DNA of 45,114 nucleotides from Bacteroides sp. (GCA_019416685.1 DXWV01000012.1:1-45114), one strand, 5' to 3'; shown: positions 1 to 9,191, numbered from the stretch's first letter. A program made the numbers and translations. Notes: generated by a model from the letters alone, not told the origin.

Positions 1-40
1 TTTATTAAAGCAATATTCTGCGGAAACATTTGGTTTTAAT

Positions 41-88
41 AGAGTATACGAGGAACGAGGCGATCGTCGTAGAGAAACGAGTTAGAGG
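41..88. repeat. Diverged copy of the TACGAGGAACG / CGTAGAG repeat
   Basis: The stretch carries TACGAGGAACGAGGCGA followed by TCGTCGTAGAGAAACGAG. The same words, in the same order when read on the minus strand, occur in the larger nested palindrome at 29959-30041, so the two look like members of one dispersed family. It lies in the 329-base gene-free start of the window, where the rest is AT-rich with no recognisable gene before the promoter of the first CDS. Confidence 0.6.
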
Positions 89-295
89 TTTATAAGATTT
101 TACAAACTATATTAGTCAATAGAATATCTCTATTTTTATTGTAATAAAAAAAGAATCGTTCTTTAATTCTAAACTTGTATGGTTACGAATGCTTCCTGCA
201 CGGGAAGCACTCAAAACCGTTCAAAAATGAAATGGGCTTTGGTATAGTTGCTCTAATTCCCCTCTCCTATTCTACTCAATCCCACTTTTTATTAC

Positions 296-303
296 TACCT
301 TTG
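296..303 (+). promoter_or_regulatory. Bacteroidales -7 element upstream of the first glycosyltransferase
   Basis: TACCTTTG fits the Bacteroidales -7 consensus TAnnTTTG and lies 26 bases before the ATG at 330, predicting a short leader. No good TTTG -33 element is seen at the usual spacing, so the call rests on the -7 box and its position. Confidence 0.5.
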
Positions 304-329
304 CAAGAACAAAACGACATTAACAATCA

Positions 330-1502
330 ATGGAAACATTTACATTCAATACATTCGAGTTGGTTTTATTATCAGCAACCGGAGTTCTTCTTATTATTCA
401 GCTGTCCTATTATCTGGGTATCTACAACCGGATACATACACGAAATGTGGCCGACAAGAAAAATGAGCTACACTTCACAAAGGAGCTTCCTCCTCTATCA
501 GTCGTCATCCGTTCGCGCAACGAATCAGAAAACCTACGCCGGTTTCTGCCTGCTATCCTCGAACAAGACTACCCTCTGTTTGAGGTAATCGTTATCAATG
601 ATGGCTCTACAGACGAAAGTGAAGAGGTACTGTCGGCTTTTGAAGAGAAATACCAGCATCTATATCATAGTTTCACTCCAGAGAGAGCCCGATACATCAG
701 CCGCAAAAAACTCGCATTGGCATTGGGCATCAAAGCCAGCAAATACGACTGGTTGGTATTCACAGAAGCCAATTGTCAGCCTACAAGTAATCAGTGGCTA
801 CGACTAATGGCACGCAACTTTACTCCTCATACCCAAATTGTGTTAGGATACAGCGGATACAAGCAAGGAAAAGGGTGGTTGCATAAGCGCATATCGTTCC
901 ATGCCTTGTTCACCTCACTGCGTTACTTGGGTTTTGCCCTTGCCGGAAAGCCGTATATGGGATTAGGACGCAATATGGCATATCGAAGAGAGATGTTTTT
1001 TAAAGAAAAAGGATATTCTACTCACCTCAATCTACAACGGGGAGAAGACGATCTGTTCATCAACAAAATTGCTACACCTTACAATACACGGGTAGAAACA
1101 AACGCCGATGCTGTGATGCGAGTACAAACGATAGAAAGCTATAAAGACTGGAAAGAGGAGAGGGTGAGTTATATGGCTACAGCTCGTTACTTCAAAGGAT
1201 TCCAACGTTATGTACTTGGTTTTGAGACTTTCTCACGCTTACTATTTTACATTACTTGCATCACCGGTATTGTCTTTGGAATACTAAACCTACATTGGTT
1301 AGTAGCCGGTATTGCTCTATTAATGTGGTTGATACGCTACACTACACAAGCTATTATCATCAATAAGACTATAACGGAACAAGGAGATAGCCAACACTAC
1401 TATTTCTCTCTTCCTATATTTGATCTGTTGCAACCTCTTCAAGTTATTAAACTAAAAATCTATCGCATTTATCGTGGCAAGGGAGATTTCATGAGAAGAT
1501 AA
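330..1502 (+). CDS. Membrane-anchored family 2 glycosyltransferase
   Basis: This 390-residue protein has an N-terminal membrane helix (about residues 9-30), a GT-A type family 2 domain, and C-terminal hydrophobic segments (about 305-345). The nucleotide-binding motif VINDGSTDES lies near residue 87, an acidic site TEANCQP near 146, and the catalytic-base type motif GEDDLF near 237. It probably transfers a sugar from an activated donor at the inner face of the membrane, in envelope glycan synthesis; donor and acceptor cannot be read from sequence. It stands alone, convergent with the permease gene downstream. The ATG at 330 follows a -7 promoter box closely and keeps the first membrane helix. 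Confidence 0.85.
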   Translation: METFTFNTFELVLLSATGVLLIIQLSYYLGIYNRIHTRNVADKKNELHFTKELPPLSVVIRSRNESENLRRFLPAILEQDYPLFEVIVINDGSTDESEEVLSAFEEKYQHLYHSFTPERARYISRKKLALALGIKASKYDWLVFTEANCQPTSNQWLRLMARNFTPHTQIVLGYSGYKQGKGWLHKRISFHALFTSLRYLGFALAGKPYMGLGRNMAYRREMFFKEKGYSTHLNLQRGEDDLFINKIATPYNTRVETNADAVMRVQTIESYKDWKEERVSYMATARYFKGFQRYVLGFETFSRLLFYITCITGIVFGILNLHWLVAGIALLMWLIRYTTQAIIINKTITEQGDSQHYYFSLPIFDLLQPLQVIKLKIYRIYRGKGDFMRR

Positions 1503-1525
1503 CACAATAAACTGTTCTTAATCAT

Positions 1526-2770
1526 TTATTCATACCGCATTGAACTGGCAGGATTAATCTTCGTAATCAGATAAGAAGGACCTAATAGCATCAATACAGA
1601 AGCAAGCAACGTGCTAATATTAATCAACAGAAATAATCCTATACTAAAAGAGACGGGGACAGAATCTACATAGTAACTTTCCGGATCGAGCTTAAAGATA
1701 TGAAACTGGGATTGTAACACACAAAACAGCAATCCGATAGCATTCCCCCAGATCATTCCTTTACCAATCAGAAAAACTGAGAACCAAAGAAAGACCTTGC
1801 GAATGGTGAAGTTATTGGCTCCCAAAGCTTTTAGAATACCAATCATGTTGGTACGTTCAATGATAATAATCAGTAAACCGGAAATCATCGTAAACCCGGC
1901 TACACCTACCATTAAAATAAGAATTACCCACACATTGAGATCAAGCAAGCTAAGCCATTCAAATATCTGAGGATTAAGCTGCTCTATGTTTTGTACAAAG
2001 TAAACGCCTCCATATTTATCTGCACGATTATCTGTACTCTCTGCCACTTTATATGTAATACTTTCCAGCCTATCATAATCATAGACTTGCAACTCTGCAC
2101 CACTCACTTGATCGGGTTTCCAGTTGTTCAAACGATTCACAGTGTACAAGTCCGTCAATAGAAACAGATTGTCATATTCAGAAAAATTAGTCTGATAAAT
2201 CCCTTTGATGATCAAAGGGCGGACACGAACATTATCCTGTACATAATAAGTATATATCTTATCACCCAGTTTCAACTTCAACTTATCAGAAAGCACTTTG
2301 GATATAACAACTTGATTGGTTGCAACCGAATCACTAAAAGCAGGAATCTCCCCCTCAACCAGGCTACTACGAAAGAAGGAAGCATCAAACTCAGATCCTA
2401 CTCCCTTCAAAACCATTCCTTGAAAAGCATCATCCGTCTTTATCATTCCCGGCTTTGTAGAGTAACGTTGCACATGCTTCACATCCGGACAAGCAGAAAG
2501 CGCAGCCATCATACTATCATTCACCACAATAGGATGCGTCTCAAACGAACGAACGGCATCAAAATTACTGATCTGAATATGCGATCCGAAACCGGTAACC
2601 TTATTGCGAACCTCTCCCTTAAAACCAATGACCACTGCCACCGTAATAATCATCACCGCCAAACCAATAGCAATCCCCACCATAGCGATGAGAACAGCCG
2701 GACGTGATACCTGCTTTCCGCCATCGGTATCACGATAAAGGCGACGGGCGATGAAAAGGGATAAAGACAT
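1526..2770 (-). CDS. ABC transporter permease, LolC/LolE (FtsX-like) family
   Basis: This 414-residue protein has the LolC/E layout: a first transmembrane helix after a short cytoplasmic arm (about 27-50), a large periplasmic domain (about 55-270), and three more helices near 275-305, 325-355 and 375-400 that form the FtsX domain. In the family such permeases work with a LolD-type ATPase to extract lipoproteins from the inner membrane and pass them to the periplasmic carrier. No ATPase gene is adjacent, so the partner must be encoded elsewhere. It is downstream of the aminotransferase gene on the same strand but separated by a palindromic repeat. Assignment to LolC or LolE specifically is not possible; Bacteroidota often have a single such protein. 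Confidence 0.85.
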   Translation of the reverse strand: MSLSLFIARRLYRDTDGGKQVSRPAVLIAMVGIAIGLAVMIITVAVVIGFKGEVRNKVTGFGSHIQISNFDAVRSFETHPIVVNDSMMAALSACPDVKHVQRYSTKPGMIKTDDAFQGMVLKGVGSEFDASFFRSSLVEGEIPAFSDSVATNQVVISKVLSDKLKLKLGDKIYTYYVQDNVRVRPLIIKGIYQTNFSEYDNLFLLTDLYTVNRLNNWKPDQVSGAELQVYDYDRLESITYKVAESTDNRADKYGGVYFVQNIEQLNPQIFEWLSLLDLNVWVILILMVGVAGFTMISGLLIIIIERTNMIGILKALGANNFTIRKVFLWFSVFLIGKGMIWGNAIGLLFCVLQSQFHIFKLDPESYYVDSVPVSFSIGLFLLINISTLLASVLMLLGPSYLITKINPASSMRYE

Positions 2771-2778
2771 AGAAAAAA

Positions 2779-2894
2779 GTGATTAGTAAGTTAGTGATAA
2801 GTGATTAGTAAGTTAATGAGTAGTGATAAGTGATTATATTATAATCCGCATGGTACTGATCACTTATCACTAAATCCGCTTATCACTAAATCAC
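2779..2894. repeat. Palindromic word repeat, TTAGTGATAAG family
   Basis: The left arm repeats words such as GTGATTAGTAAG, TTAGTGATAAG and GTGATTA; the right arm carries their complements (CACTTATCACTAAATC, twice). The arms face each other around a short AT-rich centre with CCGCATGG. The element fills the whole gap between the aminotransferase and permease genes, and its right end overlaps the last codons and stop of the aminotransferase gene. A second member is at 8300-8404. It could fold as a long imperfect hairpin in RNA. Confidence 0.75.
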
Positions 2895-4085
2895 CTTTCC
2901 CGGATATGCCTCCAAAGCCTTTTGTAACACAAAGAGGGCACGATTCAAATCTTCTTTTTTGAGCACATAGGCTATACGGACCTGATTTATTCCCGCGCCG
3001 GGAGTAGTATAAAAGCCGGAAGCAGGAGCCATAAATACCGTCTGACCTTCATACTCAAAATCAGAAAGGCACCATGCACAGAATTTATCCGAATCATCTA
3101 CCGGCAACTTAGCTACCGTATAAAATGCTCCCATCGGAATAGGAGAATATACCCCCGGAATACGATTCAATCCGTCAATCAGACATTTACGGCGTTCTAC
3201 ATATTCATCATACGTATCACGCAGATAATCCTCATTGGCTTCCAATGAAGCCTCAGCAGCAATCTGGCCAATCAATGGAGGGCTCAGACGAGCCTGACAG
3301 AATTTCATAACAGCATCACGTATCTCTTTGTTCTTCGTAATCAAAGCACCAATACGAATACCACACTCCGAATAACGTTTTGATACTGAATCAATCAATA
3401 CTACATTATTCTCTATTCCTTCAAGATGACAAGCAGAAATATAAGGAGAACCGGTATATATAAACTCACGATATACCTCATCCGAGAAAAGAAACAAGTC
3501 ATACTTCTTCACCAGATCACGAATCTGGTTCATCTCCCGGCGACTATATAAATACCCTGTCGGATTGTTCGGATTACAAATAAGAATAGCCTTCGTACGT
3601 TCATTGATCAACTCTTCAAACTTTTCTACTTTAGGCAGTGAAAAACCCTCTTCAATAGTAGTAGCAATCGTACGAATCTTTGCTCCGGCAGAAATGGCAA
3701 ATGCCATATAGTTAGCATAAGCCGGTTCGGGAACAATGATTTCATCCCCCGGATTCAAGCAAGAGAGAAACGAAAAAAGTACGGCTTCCGAACCTCCGGA
3801 AGTTATGATTATATCGTCTGCTGTAAGATTGATATTAAACTTCTGGTAGTATCCCACCAACTTCTCGCGATAACTACGATATCCGGCACTTGGACTGTAT
3901 TCCAACACTTTACGATCAATATTGCGTATCGCATCAATCGCGACCTGAGGAGTGGGCAGGTCTGGCTGTCCGATATTCAGGTGAAACACATGAACCCCTC
4001 TTTGCTTGGCTGCATCAGCCAAAGGAGCCAGCTTTCTGATAGGAGATGCAGGCATCTCGTTTCCGCGAATAGATATTGTTGGCAT
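2886..4085 (-). CDS. Pyridoxal-phosphate aminotransferase, class I/II
   Basis: This 399-residue protein is a fold type I aminotransferase of the aspartate aminotransferase superfamily. The N-terminal motif LNIGQPDLPTP, the NPNNPTG motif (about 172-178), and the PLP-lysine motif SVSKRYSECGIR (lysine near residue 236) are all present, as is the C-terminal arginine motif QVRIAY. Related enzymes act on aspartate, aromatic or branched amino acids with 2-oxoglutarate; the exact substrate cannot be assigned. The start MPTISIRGNEMPASPIRK is normal for the family. The final Val-Ile and stop lie in the arm of a palindromic repeat. It is probably transcribed from a promoter near 4155-4162 with a leader holding another repeat. 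Confidence 0.9.
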   Translation of the reverse strand: MPTISIRGNEMPASPIRKLAPLADAAKQRGVHVFHLNIGQPDLPTPQVAIDAIRNIDRKVLEYSPSAGYRSYREKLVGYYQKFNINLTADDIIITSGGSEAVLFSFLSCLNPGDEIIVPEPAYANYMAFAISAGAKIRTIATTIEEGFSLPKVEKFEELINERTKAILICNPNNPTGYLYSRREMNQIRDLVKKYDLFLFSDEVYREFIYTGSPYISACHLEGIENNVVLIDSVSKRYSECGIRIGALITKNKEIRDAVMKFCQARLSPPLIGQIAAEASLEANEDYLRDTYDEYVERRKCLIDGLNRIPGVYSPIPMGAFYTVAKLPVDDSDKFCAWCLSDFEYEGQTVFMAPASGFYTTPGAGINQVRIAYVLKKEDLNRALFVLQKALEAYPGKVI

Positions 4086-4115
4086 AAATCTTTATATATG
4101 GTTTAATAAGTTATG

Positions 4116-4149
4116 AATTGTCAATTATCAATTGTCAACTGTCAATTGA
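4116..4149. repeat. TTGACAATT-word repeat in the aminotransferase leader
   Basis: Closely spaced copies of TGTCAATT / TCAATTATCAATTG / AACTGTCAATTG are seen. The same words build the long palindrome at 43221-43304, so this looks like a single arm of that family. It lies between the likely -7 box of the aminotransferase promoter and its start codon, hence in the 5' leader. Confidence 0.6.
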
Positions 4150-4154
4150 GGCAG

Positions 4155-4162
4155 CAAATGTA
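4155..4162 (-). promoter_or_regulatory. Bacteroidales -7 element for the aminotransferase gene
   Basis: On the minus strand this reads TACATTTG, a match to TAnnTTTG, about 70 bases upstream of the aminotransferase start. The -33 region is weak, so the call is moderate. Confidence 0.45.
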
Positions 4163-4246
4163 CACAATAAATCGGAGACAGAGACATAAAAACTTTAAAA
4201 ACCTTATCAAGGTTAAAAACGTTATGGTATTATGAAAAGAAAGCTA

Positions 4247-4254
4247 TACATTTG
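4247..4254 (+). promoter_or_regulatory. Bacteroidales -7 element for the fucose-isomerase-like gene
   Basis: TACATTTG matches the TAnnTTTG consensus 29 bases before the ATG at 4284. A clear TTTG -33 box is not seen at the usual distance. The box is divergent from the aminotransferase promoter about 90 bases away. Confidence 0.45.
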
Positions 4255-4283
4255 TCATATATGAAACCTAAAACAATACCATA

Positions 4284-5519
4284 ATGACCATAAACCTCAT
4301 CACATTCGCATCATTACTACACAAACAGTCTTCGATACGCAGCTCGCACGAAGCAATTCTAAGCGAATTAGAGAAATACTTCACTGTACGGTTTGTTAAT
4401 TATGAAGATATTGACAAACTCAGCAATGACGATTTTAAAATAATATTCATTGCCACCGGAGGAGTAGAAAGATTAGTTATACAGCACTTCGAATCTCTTC
4501 CCCGCCCTGCTGTAATCCTTGCAGATGGCATGCAAAACTCACTTGCCGCTGCACTTGAGGTATCTTCCTGGCTTCGCAACCGGGGAATGAAAAGCGAAAT
4601 TCTGCATGGCGAACTTACCTCTATTATCAAACGCGTACATATCTTATATAATAACTTTCAGGCACAACGTTCATTGTTTGGTGTTCGTATCGGTGTGATT
4701 GGTACTCCTTCTTCCTGGCTTGTAGCGAGCAATGTAGATTACCTGCTGGCCAAGCGCCGATGGGGAGTAGAGTACATTGATATACCATTGGAACGAGTGT
4801 ACAAAGTCTACGACCGTATCACCGACAATGAAGTCGGAGCCTCTTGTGCCGCTGTTGCCTCGCAGGCATTGGCCTGCCGGGAAGGAACTCCGGAAGATAT
4901 GCTCAAAGCGATGCGCCTCTACCGTGCTATCAAAAGGGTATGTAAAGAAGAGAAACTAAGTGCCGTCACTTTGAGTTGTTTTAAAATGATAGAACGGACA
5001 GGGACTACCGGTTGCCTGGCATTAGCAATGTTGAATGATGAAGGTATCCTTGCCGGATGTGAAGGTGATTTGCAATCTATATTTACTCTTCTCGCAGCAA
5101 AAGCATTGACCGGGAAAGTTGGGTTCATGGCAAATCCTTCGATGATTAATACCCGTACCAATGAATTGATTCTGGCCCATTGTACCATAGGTTTAAAACA
5201 AACAGAAAAATATATCATTCGTAATCACTTTGAAACAGAAAGCGGAATCGGTATTCAGGGATTACTGCCAACAGGAGATGTTACCATTGTGAAATGTGGC
5301 GGTGAATGTCTGGACGAATATTATCTGTCAACAGGCACACTAACGGAAAATACGAACTTCATCAATATGTGCCGTACGCAGGTACGAATAAAGATGAATA
5401 CTCCTGCCGAGTACTTCCTGAAAAATCCATTGGGCAATCACCACATCCTGATACAGGGCAACTATGAAGTCCTATTAAATGAATTCCTGCAGGCAAATAC
5501 ATGTAAAAGAACAGAATAA
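4284..5519 (+). CDS. L-fucose isomerase-like protein
   Basis: This 411-residue protein resembles the fucose/arabinose isomerase fold. It has an N-terminal sugar-isomerase-like region, a middle domain with the acidic pair EGDLQ near residues 259-263, and a C-terminal segment with NHH near residue 385. In L-fucose isomerase a Glu, an Asp and a His bind the catalytic manganese, so those residues are plausibly the metal ligands here. It is shorter than classical FucI (about 590 residues) and no fucose kinase, aldolase or permease is nearby. A role in converting an aldose to a ketose is therefore likely but the sugar is unknown. It stands alone and ends in a strong bidirectional terminator. Confidence 0.7.
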   Translation: MTINLITFASLLHKQSSIRSSHEAILSELEKYFTVRFVNYEDIDKLSNDDFKIIFIATGGVERLVIQHFESLPRPAVILADGMQNSLAAALEVSSWLRNRGMKSEILHGELTSIIKRVHILYNNFQAQRSLFGVRIGVIGTPSSWLVASNVDYLLAKRRWGVEYIDIPLERVYKVYDRITDNEVGASCAAVASQALACREGTPEDMLKAMRLYRAIKRVCKEEKLSAVTLSCFKMIERTGTTGCLALAMLNDEGILAGCEGDLQSIFTLLAAKALTGKVGFMANPSMINTRTNELILAHCTIGLKQTEKYIIRNHFETESGIGIQGLLPTGDVTIVKCGGECLDEYYLSTGTLTENTNFINMCRTQVRIKMNTPAEYFLKNPLGNHHILIQGNYEVLLNEFLQANTCKRTE

Positions 5520-5537
5520 CTGAAACCTCTCATAATA

Positions 5538-5586
5538 ATATATGTAATGCCCCATTAGAATATACCTAATGGGGCATTACATATAT
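5538..5586. terminator. Bidirectional terminator with 21-bp perfect stem
   Basis: ATATATGTAATGCCCCATTAG (5538-5558) is perfectly complementary to CTAATGGGGCATTACATATAT (5566-5586), with a 7-base loop. It lies between two convergent genes, the isomerase-like gene (ends 5519) and the PHP phosphatase gene (ends 5598). The stem is very long and flanked by AT-rich sequence, so it can serve both strands. Confidence 0.85.
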
Positions 5587-5597
5587 TGGCATTTTAT

Positions 5598-6434
5598 TTA
5601 CAAAATACTACATTCCACCCATTCGCCTTCATGCATTTCCATTACAGTTTTAAATCCGGCCTGCTTCAATGCCTTCAAGGCTTCCGGACGTCCGGCATTA
5701 ATCTTTTCGGGATAATGGGCATCACTGTTTACCATCACCCGGATACCCAATTCTTTCAACAAAGGGAAATAACGTTCATTTGGGAAAAATGTACCGTATA
5801 GATGATAAGCTTTAGAGTTTATCTCTACCATATAGCCATAACGGGCAATCGTTGTGAAATAATCACGCATCAGGTTTTCATACCACAGTTCATCCAACAA
5901 ACCGGGACGATAGGAAGCTGCATTATAATGCATCTTATCCGCATGCCCTAAAATATCAAAACCTCCCAACTCCATCATACGGAGTTGACGATCATAATAA
6001 AGGCGGATCACCCGGTCAAGGTCACCATGAAAGTGTTCATCCACTATCTTACGAAACACAGGAGGAGCTACATCAATATCCACAACTTCTCCCTTATCAT
6101 TATATAGCAGATGCACAGAACCAATACGATAGTCAAGAGGCAACTCACGGAAACGAGCTATCGAAGGATTACTCTCCTCATTCAAATAATCAATTTCGAG
6201 ACCGGAATAGAATTCGATCTTGCCCGCATACTTCTCTTTCACCCGGCGGAACTCAGCCAGATAATCTTCCATTTGATCCCATTCCATGGTCCATGCAGTA
6301 GGGAAAGGAAGCGGTGCATGAGAAGAAATGCCATACGATGTAAATCCTTCAGCAATTGCGAAACGGATAAATGCATCCATATCAGCGCGCCCGTCACAAT
6401 ACAGGCAATGACTGTGATAGTTTGTCAGATTCAT
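5598..6434 (-). CDS. PHP-family histidinol-phosphatase-like phosphoesterase
   Basis: This 278-residue protein carries the PHP metal-binding motifs in order: NYHSH at residues 4-8, GLEIDYL, GSVHLL, LGHADK and VNSDAH. These match the HisK-type histidinol phosphatases, which hydrolyse L-histidinol phosphate in histidine synthesis (EC 3.1.3.15). No other histidine gene is nearby and the wider family includes other phosphoesterases, so the substrate is inferred. I choose the ATG at 6434, which gives MNLTNYHSH and overlaps the stop of the upstream ABC-F gene as ATGA, a sign of translational coupling. An upstream in-frame start exists but would lie well inside the ABC-F gene. Confidence 0.85.
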   Translation of the reverse strand: MNLTNYHSHCLYCDGRADMDAFIRFAIAEGFTSYGISSHAPLPFPTAWTMEWDQMEDYLAEFRRVKEKYAGKIEFYSGLEIDYLNEESNPSIARFRELPLDYRIGSVHLLYNDKGEVVDIDVAPPVFRKIVDEHFHGDLDRVIRLYYDRQLRMMELGGFDILGHADKMHYNAASYRPGLLDELWYENLMRDYFTTIARYGYMVEINSKAYHLYGTFFPNERYFPLLKELGIRVMVNSDAHYPEKINAGRPEALKALKQAGFKTVMEMHEGEWVECSIL

Positions 6435-8296
6435 GATTCTATTTCGCTTAATTCCAACCAACGCATTGTTTTCTCATCAATCAAATCATTCACTTCGGGC
6501 AGACGTTTAGACTTTTCAGTTAATTCGTCTACAGAAAGCATACCGCTACATAACTGCTCTTCAATCGCTGCTTTTTCAGCTTCCAGTCCGGCTATCTCTT
6601 TCTCCAGTTGTTCAAACTCCCGTTTTTCCTTGAAACTCATTTTACGTTTCTCATTCAGGCGAACACGGGCTGTCTTCTCTTCCTGTGGTTTTTCAGCCTC
6701 TTTCTCCTGCTGCGCTTTGGCCTCTTTCCAGTCACGATAGTCACTGTAATTACCCGGGAAATCCCGAATATCCGCTTGCCCGTTAAACACCAGAAGATGA
6801 TCTACCACCTTATCCATAAAATAACGGTCATGAGATACAACTATGACACATCCTTTGAAATTCTGAAGATATTCTTCAAGCACATTCAACGTGATAATAT
6901 CGAGGTCATTGGTAGGTTCGTCCAATACGAGGAAGTTCGGATTACGCATCAGCACTGTACAAAGATAAAGGCGACGACGTTCTCCCCCACTCAATTTATA
7001 GACATAGCTGTGCTGGGTCTCGGGCGTAAAGAGAAAATGTTGCAGAAACTGCGAAGCTGTCAGCTTCTTACCGTTACCAAGTTCTATGACTTCGGCAATG
7101 TCCTGCACAACATCAATCACTTTCATCTGTTCGTCAAACTGGAGCCCATCCTGAGAATAATATCCAAAACGAACGGTCTCACCTATATCTATCGTACCAC
7201 TATCCGGTTGTACCTGCCCCATCAATATCTTGATAAAAGTAGACTTACCCGTCCCGTTATTACCAACAATACCCATCTTTTCATACCGGGCAAAGATATA
7301 AGAGAAATCTTCCAGTATCTTCAAATCACCGAAACTCTTGTATAAATGATCGGCCTCAAAGATCTTACTACCAATATAAGATGCTTTTACATCCAACTTT
7401 ACATTATCATTATTAAAGCGCTGTTTTGCTACTTTTTCTATTTCATAGAAAGCGTCCTGACGATATTTTGCCTTGTGTGCACGAGCCTGTGGCATCCGCC
7501 TCATCCAGTCAAGTTCCGTGCGATAAAGATTATTGGCACGTTCAATTTCTACATTTGTAGCTTCGATGCGTTCCTGCCTCTTCTCCAGATAATAGCTGTA
7601 GTTTCCTTTATATTGGTATACCTGACGATTGTCTATTTCTATAATTTCAGAGCAGACCCGATCCAGAAAGTAACGGTCATGTGTTACCATCAACAAACTA
7701 AGGTTAGTACGACGCAGATACTCTTCGAGCCATTCCGTCATATCGAGATCAAGATGATTGGTAGGCTCATCCAGAATCAACAGATCGGGCTCAGTGATTA
7801 AGGCATTTGCCAAAGCTACCCGTTTAAGCTGTCCACCCGAAAGGTGCTTCACCTGCTGATCGAAATTACGGATTTTCAATTGCGAAAGAATCTGCTTGGC
7901 TTTTTGTTCATATTCCCATGCCTTTTCATGATCCATACGAACCAACAGATCTTCCAGCCCCGGCTGCCCCTCTGTCTCCATACAGCGTTCATATTCTTTT
8001 ATCAGTTCTACCACACTGTTGCCATGATGGAAACAGGCTTCCAATACGGTAAGTTCTTCAGGATATTTAGGATCTTGTTCCAGATAATCAACACGAAGAT
8101 CACGACGAAATACAATATTCCCGTTATCATATCCCTCCTTTCCGGAAATTATATTCAGTAGCGTAGTCTTTCCTGTTCCGTTTTTAGCTATCAAGCCAAT
8201 ACGCTGTCCTTCGGCAATGCCAAAAGATATATTCTCAAATAAAACTAAATCTCCGAAAGATTTAGTAAGGTTATCTATCTGTAAATAAGGAGTCAT
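6431..8296 (-). CDS. ABC-F family ATPase (Uup-like)
   Basis: This 621-residue soluble protein has two tandem ATP-binding domains and no membrane segments, the hallmark of ABC-F proteins, which act on the ribosome. Domain one has Walker A GKNGTGKTT-like sequence near residue 40, signature LSGGQLKR near 155 and Walker B with DEPTNHLD. A linker of about 70 residues with EWxRR-like charged sequence follows. Domain two has GNNGTGKST near 350, LSGGERRRLYL near 445 and DEPTNDLD. The C-terminal 80 residues are rich in Glu and Lys and look like the coiled coil of Uup-type members. Uup affects ribosome function and transposon excision in E. coli; a resistance role has no support here. Confidence 0.9.
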   Translation of the reverse strand: MTPYLQIDNLTKSFGDLVLFENISFGIAEGQRIGLIAKNGTGKTTLLNIISGKEGYDNGNIVFRRDLRVDYLEQDPKYPEELTVLEACFHHGNSVVELIKEYERCMETEGQPGLEDLLVRMDHEKAWEYEQKAKQILSQLKIRNFDQQVKHLSGGQLKRVALANALITEPDLLILDEPTNHLDLDMTEWLEEYLRRTNLSLLMVTHDRYFLDRVCSEIIEIDNRQVYQYKGNYSYYLEKRQERIEATNVEIERANNLYRTELDWMRRMPQARAHKAKYRQDAFYEIEKVAKQRFNNDNVKLDVKASYIGSKIFEADHLYKSFGDLKILEDFSYIFARYEKMGIVGNNGTGKSTFIKILMGQVQPDSGTIDIGETVRFGYYSQDGLQFDEQMKVIDVVQDIAEVIELGNGKKLTASQFLQHFLFTPETQHSYVYKLSGGERRRLYLCTVLMRNPNFLVLDEPTNDLDIITLNVLEEYLQNFKGCVIVVSHDRYFMDKVVDHLLVFNGQADIRDFPGNYSDYRDWKEAKAQQEKEAEKPQEEKTARVRLNEKRKMSFKEKREFEQLEKEIAGLEAEKAAIEEQLCSGMLSVDELTEKSKRLPEVNDLIDEKTMRWLELSEIES

Positions 8297-8299
8297 TTT

Positions 8300-8404
8300 C
8301 TTAGTGATTAGCGATTAGTGATTAATGATTAGTGATAAGCAAAGATTTCTCTCTCAGCGCAGCCCACTAATCACTCATCGCTAACAGATCACTTATCGCT
8401 AATT
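8300..8404. repeat. Palindromic word repeat, TTAGTGAT family with CAGCGCAGCC loop
   Basis: The left arm has TTAGTGATTAGCGATTAG, TGATTAATGATTAG and TGATAAG; the right arm has complements (CTAATCACTCATCGCTAA, GATCACTTATCGCTAA). The centre contains CTCAGCGCAGCCCA, close to the loop of the otherwise different TTGGCA family. It occupies the gap between the ABC-F and DUF3805-like genes, and the right arm encodes the last residues and stop of the latter. Confidence 0.75.
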
Positions 8405-9191
8405 TATACGTTTCCCCTGCCTTTACCCTGCTCCACAATAGTTTCATAGGATCAATCAGTTTTCCATCTTTATACTGCAACACCGGCACTTCCCGATTAC
8501 CGTCTATCAATGTCCTCCACTCCAAACCTTCTATTTCATTGGTTAGTATAGTACAAACAGTAATACCAATAGCCAGCCAATCTTCTTTCTTTTTACCGAT
8601 CACACCACTGTCAATCACCTGCTGGAGTTTAGGTAAATCTTCCTCCAATCCTTGAAAATCCTTCTTCAAATGTTTCTTTACGGTGTTTACCGTCCATTCA
8701 TATCCCTCGTTAATGACATAGATCTCAGACAAGCGGACGGGTATTACTTCCGCCGGATATTTCCGGCCGTCTTTACGGATATCCAACGTAGCAATTACTT
8801 CTTCTGCTTCCTTCACTTCTTCTCCTTTGGATACGGTGAAGGAACATTCAAAGGCCACATTATCTATACCGGTAATCCACAGATGAGTAGTATAGTAAAC
8901 CCCTTCTTCCTGAAACATTTCCTTACTATATGCACATTCCAAGCGACCTACTTTAACCAGTGAAGCCGAAGGATTATCTTTTAGCTCTTGTTTCACAGCC
9001 TCTCTTCCATAATTTATACTACCACGTACAGCAGCATCCGCTTTGAAAGCCGAGATTCGGAAATTCCCTGTCCATACGTCGGGATTATAAAAAAGAAAGG
9101 AACCTTCGCCATCTTCAAACTCACTCCAGCTTGAAGGATAAATCATAGTAAACCAAGCTCCCGGAGAGATAAATTTCTTACCTTGTATCAT
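8367..9191 (-). CDS. DUF3805/DUF3806-like hypothetical protein
   Basis: This 274-residue protein has no signal peptide or membrane segment. The N-terminal part (FISPGAWFTMIYPSSW, then a beta-rich region with Cys residues) and the C-terminal helical part (ending in the repeat-encoded AISDLLAMSD) recall the DUF3805 and DUF3806 pair found in Bacteroides; this is recognition by eye, not a search. The function is unknown. The ATG at 9191 gives MIQGKKFISPGAW and is preferred over a further upstream ATG because the extension would overlap a candidate small membrane ORF in another frame. The last codons fall inside a palindromic repeat arm, so the C-terminus may vary among strains. Confidence 0.7.
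   Translation of the reverse strand: MIQGKKFISPGAWFTMIYPSSWSEFEDGEGSFLFYNPDVWTGNFRISAFKADAAVRGSINYGREAVKQELKDNPSASLVKVGRLECAYSKEMFQEEGVYYTTHLWITGIDNVAFECSFTVSKGEEVKEAEEVIATLDIRKDGRKYPAEVIPVRLSEIYVINEGYEWTVNTVKKHLKKDFQGLEEDLPKLQQVIDSGVIGKKKEDWLAIGITVCTILTNEIEGLEWRTLIDGNREVPVLQYKDGKLIDPMKLLWSRVKAGETYKLAISDLLAMSD

Noticed and set aside
175..588. 137-residue ORF overlapping the first glycosyltransferase
   Set aside because: It is in another frame over promoter and coding sequence of a well-supported gene and has no domain.
6608..8161. Long plus-strand ORFs over the ABC-F gene
   Set aside because: They are antisense shadows of a strongly supported ABC-F coding sequence with intact Walker and signature motifs.
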